64,000 bases of DNA from Devosia yakushimensis (GTDB taxonomy: Bacteria > Pseudomonadota > Alphaproteobacteria > Rhizobiales > Devosiaceae). The position numbers and the translations under genes were made by a program. The notes under the pieces are model-generated. The model saw only the letters and a program-made list of their open reading frames with translations, did no database searches and was not told the DNA's origin. The stretch spans positions 2,914,001 through 2,978,000 of the forward strand of contig NZ_BSNG01000001.1 in the NCBI RefSeq assembly GCF_030159855.1, in the 5' to 3' direction. Of this stretch, positions 59,214 to 64,000 are shown one piece after another (position 1 is the first letter of the stretch; every line of letters starts with the position of its first letter).

Positions 59214-59908
59214 AACCTCTTGGTGCTGACCGGATAAGTCCGGTCTTTTCCCAACATCGTGACTTCCAGCGCCGGCCAGTGTAGCAGGCCGATAAAGGGC
59301 GGGGATAGAATGTTGATCGAGCCGGTGGAGCTGCCATAGGCGGGCAGGATCATCAGGCGATTGTCGTGCACGAAGCAGGGACGGCGGGTGGAGCGGCCGG
59401 CCATGACGATGTGGGCGGCGGGGTGCAAGTGCCCGGAAATCAAGCCGGAAACGCCGCGCCGCGGTTCGTGCGACAGGGTAAGGCCGGCCAGTTCGAGGCT
59501 GGGCCGGCAGCTGCCGCCCAGGGCGTGCGGAGCGGGATCGTGATTGCCGGACAGCCAGATACATTCGACATTATCGGTCAGCGCATCGATGCGCATCCGG
59601 TCGGCATTGGTTAACAGACTGCTAGCATCAGCGCGGTGAAAACTGTCACCGAGTGAAATCAGCCGCTGGGCGCCGGTGCGGCGCAGATCGGCTTCGAGCC
59701 GCGCCAGGGTGAGGCCGGTATCGTAGGGGGGCAGAAGCTGGCCGGCGCGGGCAAAGCTGCTCATCTTTTCCAGATGCAGATCGGCGACGAGCAAAGTGGC
59801 TTCGGCGCGCCAATAGAGGGCGCCGGAGGAGAGCGGCTCGAAATTGTGTCCGGCAAAGCGCAGCAACGGGGTCTCCATTTGCTGAGCTTGGTATAGCGGC
59901 TGGCTCAA
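59201..59908 (-). CDS. pdeM: Ligase-associated DNA damage response phosphoesterase
   Basis: A 235-residue calcineurin-like metallophosphoesterase. Metal motifs are LVADLHLEK, SLGDSFHR, LSGNHDP and SGHLHPAAHI. It is known as part of the bacterial 'ligase-associated' repair set with an Lhr-type helicase, a ligase and an exonuclease. Only the helicase is adjacent here, coupled by a 4-base overlap. Confidence 0.95.
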   Translation of the reverse strand: MSQPLYQAQQMETPLLRFAGHNFEPLSSGALYWRAEATLLVADLHLEKMSSFARAGQLLPPYDTGLTLARLEADLRRTGAQRLISLGDSFHRADASSLLTNADRMRIDALTDNVECIWLSGNHDPAPHALGGSCRPSLELAGLTLSHEPRRGVSGLISGHLHPAAHIVMAGRSTRRPCFVHDNRLMILPAYGSSTGSINILSPPFIGLLHWPALEVTMLGKDRTYPVSTKRLVRG

Positions 59909-62391
59909 GATTGGCCGAGAGCCTCGCGCATCAATTCATCTGCAGCATCTGCCATAGCCGATTCGCGGCCTTCCCCGAAAATCGGCTCGCGGCCGATATC
60001 GAGCATGAGCGGGACGGCAAGCGGGGAAATATGCTCGAGCGGCTGGTGGACGATGTGGTTGCGGATGCGAGCCAGCATATCGCCCAGCCGTTCGATATCG
60101 AGCAGGCCGCGCGCGGCGTCGCGTCTCGTGGCCTGGATCAGGATGTGGTCGGGCTCGTGCTGATAGAGCACGTCATAGATGAGGTCGGAACTCATGGTGA
60201 TCTGGCGGCCGGTCTTTTCCCTGCCGGGATGGCGGCGCTCGATCAGCCCGGCGATGATGGCGCAGTTGCGGAAGGTGCGTTTCATCAGGGCCGATTCATC
60301 GAGCCAGTCTTCCAGATCATCCCCCAACATGTCCTGGGAGAAGAGGTCATCGAGCGAGAGGCGGCCGGTCTTGATCAGGACGGAGAGATCGCCCAGGCCC
60401 CAGATGGCCAGGGCATATTCGCTAGCGACGAAGCCGAGGGGGCGGGCGCGGGCGCGTTCAAGCCTGCGGGTCAGCAGCATGCCCAGGGTCTGATGCGCCA
60501 GACGCCCCTCGAAGGGGTAGCAGACCATGAAATTCTGCGTGCCGCGGGGGAAGGTCTCGACCAGGAGGCTATCGCGGCCGGGGAGCACCGAGACATCGCG
60601 TTGCAGGCGCAGCCAATCGCTGACCTGATCGGGCAGCACGCCCCAGCTCTGCGGGCTATCGAGCATGCGGCGGACACGCTCGGCCAGATAGGTCGAGAGC
60701 GGAAACTTGCCGCCCATATAGGAGGGGATTTTGGGATTGGCCGCCTGGGCGCGCGATACGAAGGCCTCGTTATCCTTCATGCCCTCGAAGGCCACGATTT
60801 CGCCGCCGAACATGAAGGTATCGCCGGGCAGGAGCGTGCCGAAGAAATATTCCTCCATTTCGCCCAGCACGCGACCGCCTGCCCCGATGGGACCGGTGGT
60901 CTGGCCTTTTTTGAAGCCCCTGCCCCGTACCAGGCGGACGCGGACCATGGGCTCTTCGACAATGGTGCCGATATTGAGCCGGTATTGCTGGGCGACCTGC
61001 GGATTGGCGATGCGCCAGGTGCCATCGGCGGTCAGCTTGAGGCGCGCATAGCGCTCATAGGCCCGCAGGGCATAGCCGCCGGTGGCGACGAAATCGAGAA
61101 TGCGATCGAATTGGGTGCGCGGCAGATCGCGATAAGGCCAGGCATGGCTGATTTCGGCAAAAAGATCGTCGGCGGTGAACGGACCGGCACAGGCCATGCC
61201 CAGAATATGCTGGGCCAACACGTCGTAGCCGCCCGAGACCGGGTCCTCGCTATCCTGATGGCGCTCGGCGACGGCTTCGACCGCGGCTTCGCATTCCAGC
61301 ACTTCGAAGCGGTTGGAGGGCACGAGCACGGCCTTGGAGGGTTCGTCGAGGCGGTGATTGGAGCGGCCGATGCGCTGGAGCATGCGGGAGCTGCCCTTGG
61401 GCGCGCCGACCTGGACGACCAGATCGACATCGCCCCAGTCGATACCCAGATCGAGGGTTGAGGTGCAGACCACCGCCTTGAGCGCGCCGGAGACCATGGC
61501 GCTTTCGACCTTGCGGCGCTGTTCGACGGACAGCGAACCGTGATGGAGGGCAATTGGCAGCATGTCGTCATTGATGGCCCAGAGGCCCTGAAACAGCATT
61601 TCGGCCTGGCTGCGCGTATTGACGAAAAGCAGCGTGGTCTTGTGCTGCTTGATGGTCTCATAGAGATCACGATGGGCGTAATTGGCGGAGTGACCGGCCC
61701 AGGGCAGGCGCTGTTCGGTTTGGAGGATCGAGAGAACCGGAGGTGCGCCGCCTGTTGTGGTGAGCAGGTGGGTTTCGACCTCCTGAAGGGGCTGGGCGAT
61801 CCAGTCACGCAGCAGATCGGGCCGGGCGACGGTGGCGCTGAGGGCTGTGATGCGCAGGTTTGGGGCGAGCCGGGCAATGCGGGCCAAGGCGAGCGAGAGC
61901 AGCTCGCCACGCTTGGATGTCACCAGGGCATGCAGCTCGTCGAGCACGATGCGGCGGAGCGAGCCGAACAGCAGTTCGGCATGAGGATGGCTGATCAGCA
62001 GGGCCAATTGCTCGGGCGTGGTCAGCAGGATTTGCGGCGGATTGATCCGCTGGCGGGCGCGGCGGGATGCGGGGGTGTCGCCGGTGCGGGTTTCGACCTT
62101 GATCTTGAGGCCCATCTCCTCGATGGGGGTGGACAGGTTCCGTTGCACATCGACCGCCAGCGCCTTGAGCGGGGAGACATAAAGAGTGTGCAGGCCATCG
62201 AACTTGCCGTCCACCAGATCGGCGAGGGTGGGCAGGAACCCGGCCAGGGTCTTGCCGGCGCCGGTGGGCGCGATGAGGAGCGCGGAGGCATTGGCCTGCC
62301 AACTGGCGAGCACATCGAGTTGGTGGGCGCGGGGAGACCAGTTTTTGGCGGCGAACCAGTTGGCGATGATGGGCGGGAGGATGGCAGTCAA
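59905..62391 (-). CDS. lhr: Ligase-associated DEXH-box helicase (Lhr family)
   Basis: An 828-residue superfamily 2 helicase. Motif I is LLIAPTGAGKTLAGFLPTLA, motif II DELH in IVLDELHALVTS, motif III LSATVARPD, motif VI region LQRIGRSNHRLDEPSKAVL. An Lhr-type winged-helix and C-terminal domain follow, and the length is close to the 'ligase-associated' class (about 820). It unwinds or translocates on DNA in repair. It is expressed together with pdeM. Confidence 0.95.
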   Translation of the reverse strand: MTAILPPIIANWFAAKNWSPRAHQLDVLASWQANASALLIAPTGAGKTLAGFLPTLADLVDGKFDGLHTLYVSPLKALAVDVQRNLSTPIEEMGLKIKVETRTGDTPASRRARQRINPPQILLTTPEQLALLISHPHAELLFGSLRRIVLDELHALVTSKRGELLSLALARIARLAPNLRITALSATVARPDLLRDWIAQPLQEVETHLLTTTGGAPPVLSILQTEQRLPWAGHSANYAHRDLYETIKQHKTTLLFVNTRSQAEMLFQGLWAINDDMLPIALHHGSLSVEQRRKVESAMVSGALKAVVCTSTLDLGIDWGDVDLVVQVGAPKGSSRMLQRIGRSNHRLDEPSKAVLVPSNRFEVLECEAAVEAVAERHQDSEDPVSGGYDVLAQHILGMACAGPFTADDLFAEISHAWPYRDLPRTQFDRILDFVATGGYALRAYERYARLKLTADGTWRIANPQVAQQYRLNIGTIVEEPMVRVRLVRGRGFKKGQTTGPIGAGGRVLGEMEEYFFGTLLPGDTFMFGGEIVAFEGMKDNEAFVSRAQAANPKIPSYMGGKFPLSTYLAERVRRMLDSPQSWGVLPDQVSDWLRLQRDVSVLPGRDSLLVETFPRGTQNFMVCYPFEGRLAHQTLGMLLTRRLERARARPLGFVASEYALAIWGLGDLSVLIKTGRLSLDDLFSQDMLGDDLEDWLDESALMKRTFRNCAIIAGLIERRHPGREKTGRQITMSSDLIYDVLYQHEPDHILIQATRRDAARGLLDIERLGDMLARIRNHIVHQPLEHISPLAVPLMLDIGREPIFGEGRESAMADAADELMREALGQS

Positions 62392-62416
62392 GGTGTTTGT
62401 GCCCCAAGCCTAAGAG

Positions 62417-62522
62417 ACCCCCACCCCTGTCCCCTCCCCTCAAGGGGGAGGGAGACGATGGAGCCGTGAGCCCGCAGTCTGCGCGTCCCTCCCCCTTGAG
62501 GGGAGGGAATGAGGGTGGGGGT
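62417..62522. repeat. Large inverted repeat made of two family B copies
   Basis: The left copy ends CCCCTCAAGGGGGAGGGAG. The right copy begins CTCCCTCCCCCTTGAGGGGA, after GTGAGCCCGCAGTCTGCGCG. The outer arms, ACCCCCACCCCTGT and GAATGAGGGTGGGGGT, also pair, so about 35 bases of stem can form. It lies in the 318-base gap between lhr and the DUF6460 gene. Confidence 0.8.
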
Positions 62523-62550
62523 CGTGCAGCTTCTGCTCAAATGCACCAAC

Positions 62551-62593
62551 GACCCCCTCCCCGGCCCTCCCCTCAAGGCGGAGGGAGGGACGG
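62551..62593. repeat. Family B palindromic repeat
   Basis: CCCCCTCCCCGGCCCTCCCC, then TCAAGGCGGAGGGAGGG. It is a third copy in the same gap. The remaining bases before 62710 show no recognised feature. Confidence 0.65.
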
Positions 62594-62709
62594 CCCGTGC
62601 ATCCGGGCTCTCGGCTCGGGAAGGCGTGATCAAGGCAACCCCTTCTGCAAATCATAAAAGAGCCTATATGATCGCCGACTAACTCAACAGAGTATGCGAG
62701 GGTTCACCG

Positions 62710-63003
62710 ATGAGCGAGCAATCCGAAAGCCAGCCGCGCGAACGCAGCGGGCTTGAGCGTCTGTTGGGCGAGCGGCCGGGCGGATTGGTCATCCGGCTCG
62801 TCGTACTGTCGCTGATCGTGGGCTTTATCATGGCGGTGCTGGGGATCGATGCCCGCTATGTGTTCCAGAGCGCGGTGCGCATGGTGGAAGACGCCCTGCG
62901 CGACGGCACGGGCCTATTGGGCAATCTGGTGCGCTATACGTTGGCGGGCGCTGCCCTGGTAGTGCCGATCTGGATCGTGCTGCGCCTGCTCAAGAGGCGT
63001 TGA
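62710..63003 (+). CDS. DUF6460-type small membrane protein
   Basis: A 97-residue protein: a polar N-terminus (MSEQSESQPRERSGLERLLG), helix 1 (VIRLVVLSLIVGFIMAVLGI), an amphipathic middle and helix 2 (YTLAGAALVVPIWIVLRLL) with a basic end. It matches the DUF6460 pattern; the function is unknown. It is first in a tightly packed three-gene cluster, its stop overlapping the next start (TGATG). Confidence 0.75.
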   Translation: MSEQSESQPRERSGLERLLGERPGGLVIRLVVLSLIVGFIMAVLGIDARYVFQSAVRMVEDALRDGTGLLGNLVRYTLAGAALVVPIWIVLRLLKRR

Positions 63004-63674
63004 TGGGCGCCGCACGGCTGAAGCTCACGCCCCAACAGGCTTTGTCGCGGCTGGTGCCGCATATTCTGGATATGGAAAGCCAGGCGCATCGGCGGATCGT
63101 CGTGGGGCTGGCAGGCGGACCGGGCGCCGGAAAATCGACGCTGGCAGCCGAGATCGTCACCATGCTCAATGCGACCCATCCAAGCAGCGCGGCGCTGGTG
63201 CCAATGGACGGCTTTCACATGCGCCATGCCAAGCTCGAAGCCATGGGGCAGACCGATTACAAGGGCGCACCGCACACCTTTGAGGGCGCCGAATTCGTCA
63301 GCTTCCTGCACCATCTCAAAAATGCGACAGGCCCGGTGAGCGGACCGGGCTATTCGCGCAAAATAGAAGATGTGGTGGAGAATGCCTTTACGGTGCAGGC
63401 CGAGGTTCGCGTGCTTGTCGTGGAAGGCAATTATCTGTTGCTGAGCGAAGGGCCGTTTGCCGGGGTCAGGCCGCTGCTGGATTATGCGGTGTTCATCCAT
63501 GTGCCGCGCGAGCTGGTGCGCCAGAGGCTGATGAAGCGGCATGGCGAAGAGGGATTGTTCACTCCCGAGCGCAATGCGGCCCATATCGAACGCAACGACT
63601 TGCCCAATTATGACCTGGTCAGTGCGTCGCAGGACCGGGCCGATGTGGTGATCGAACTGGTGGTGGAGCGATGA
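63003..63674 (+). CDS. Uridine-kinase-like P-loop kinase (nucleoside/nucleotide kinase family)
   Basis: A 223-residue P-loop kinase. Walker A is VGLAGGPGAGKSTLAAEIVT, followed by VPMDGFHMRHAKLEAMGQ, a substrate/metal motif of the uridine kinase, PanK and FrcK-like family, and a Walker B-like VLVVEGNYLLLSEGPF. It may phosphorylate fructose or another sugar or nucleoside. No sugar ABC transporter is adjacent here, so the substrate is open. It starts at ATG 63003 by overlap with the previous stop. Confidence 0.9.
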   Translation: MGAARLKLTPQQALSRLVPHILDMESQAHRRIVVGLAGGPGAGKSTLAAEIVTMLNATHPSSAALVPMDGFHMRHAKLEAMGQTDYKGAPHTFEGAEFVSFLHHLKNATGPVSGPGYSRKIEDVVENAFTVQAEVRVLVVEGNYLLLSEGPFAGVRPLLDYAVFIHVPRELVRQRLMKRHGEEGLFTPERNAAHIERNDLPNYDLVSASQDRADVVIELVVER

Positions 63675-63886
63675 GCATGGGCAAGACGCTGGTTCTGGCA
63701 TTGTCGATTTTGCTGGGGACGTCGATCATAGCGGCGGCCGTGTTGCTGCGGCCGACGGGGTTCCAGCAATGCATTGGCATTGTGAGTGACGAAATCGAAA
63801 GCCGGGGCACCGCCAATGGCGCTTCGATCGATCCGCGGGATGTGGAATTTCAGGCGGCGCAGATGTGCGCGGGTTCGGAAGGGTGA
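63671..63886 (+). CDS. Small membrane-anchored protein, function unknown
   Basis: A 71-residue protein that begins with a signal anchor (MSMGKTLVLALSILLGTSII) and ends with a short soluble part containing two cysteines (QQCIGIV and QMCAGSEG) that could pair in the periplasm. It overlaps the kinase stop by 4 bases (ATGA), so it is part of that operon. Confidence 0.7.
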   Translation: MSMGKTLVLALSILLGTSIIAAAVLLRPTGFQQCIGIVSDEIESRGTANGASIDPRDVEFQAAQMCAGSEG

Positions 63887-63910
63887 CTTCGGTAAAGGCT
63901 GGGGCATGGG

Positions 63911-63950
63911 AGTACCCCCTCCTAGCCTCCCCCTGATAGGGGGAGGTATC
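63911..63950. repeat. Family B palindromic repeat at the right edge
   Basis: TACCCCCTCCTAGCCTCCCC, then CTGATAGGGGGAGGTA. It follows the last gene. CTGTCCCTCCCC at the window end is probably the left half of another copy. Confidence 0.6.
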
Positions 63951-64000
63951 CTTCCGCGTTTGGGCGGGATCGAGTTTTAGGCACTGAGCTGTCCCTCCCC

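Noticed and set aside
59911..61461. A 516-codon + strand frame opposite the lhr gene, and similar long antisense frames opposite murA, the GH13 gene and the M20 gene
   Set aside because: All mirror strong coding sequences, have the composition of antisense translation and start without ribosome-binding sites.

Overview
The window is high-GC DNA from an alphaproteobacterium of the order Hyphomicrobiales (Rhizobiales), most like a Devosia-type genome. The order comes from several markers. There is a near-canonical Rhizobiales block of murA, DUF2948, hisD, UPF0262, low-molecular-weight phosphatase, infA, maf, yacG and tRNA-Phe. There is also an ALA-synthase-type hemA, a PodJ-like polarity protein, an Lhr/PdeM repair pair, and many intergenic REP-like palindromes. 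The genus is an inference. I see no insertion sequence, prophage, CRISPR array, rRNA or plasmid gene.

Layout, 1-18.6 kb: central metabolism (fructose-6-phosphate aldolase/transaldolase, aromatic aminotransferase, etfBA); a GNAT protein; an M20 amidohydrolase; an AbrB-type membrane protein; two tandem paralogous small secreted proteins; a GH13 alpha-glucosidase; a GNAT; a cupin; a 2-hydroxyacid dehydrogenase; the three-gene ATP-grasp / alpha-E / transglutaminase-like operon; and a minus-strand AEC transporter, P-loop kinase and helical-repeat operon. 18.7-25.6 kb: glpD and glpK, a CAP-domain lipoprotein, an APH-like kinase and uxaC, with two tiny membrane proteins beside them. 26-33 kb: a tricarboxylate-uptake locus made of the TctD response regulator, a TctE-type histidine kinase that continues in frame into a periplasmic binding protein, and the tctCBA transporter. 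A direct repeat over the tctC promoter is a plausible TctD site.

33-44 kb: a T4 endonuclease V-type DNA glycosylase next to tRNA-Phe, then the Rhizobiales murA-infA block. That block carries a UPF0262-phosphatase fusion and is interrupted by a TetR-HlyD-ABC-ABC efflux cassette. 44-52 kb: tRNA-Thr, a PRC-barrel protein, an OmpA-type lipoprotein, an SDR, hemA behind a perfect FNR/FixK-type box, a FixJ-like regulator that lacks the phosphoacceptor aspartate, mscL, and a cytoplasmic hybrid kinase with a LuxR-type regulator. 52-64 kb: a PodJ-like protein, a TauE/SafE permease with a TIGR02186 protein, a triple-rhodanese sulfurtransferase, pdeM-lhr, and a three-gene cluster containing a uridine-kinase-like enzyme.

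The best candidates for something undescribed are the histidine kinase-binding protein fusion at the tct locus, with its operator, and a group of degenerate or fused regulators: the FixJ-like protein with Asn at the phosphorylation site, the transglutaminase-like protein without its Cys, and the UPF0262-phosphatase fusion. Intergenic DNA is dominated by at least four families of palindromic repeats.
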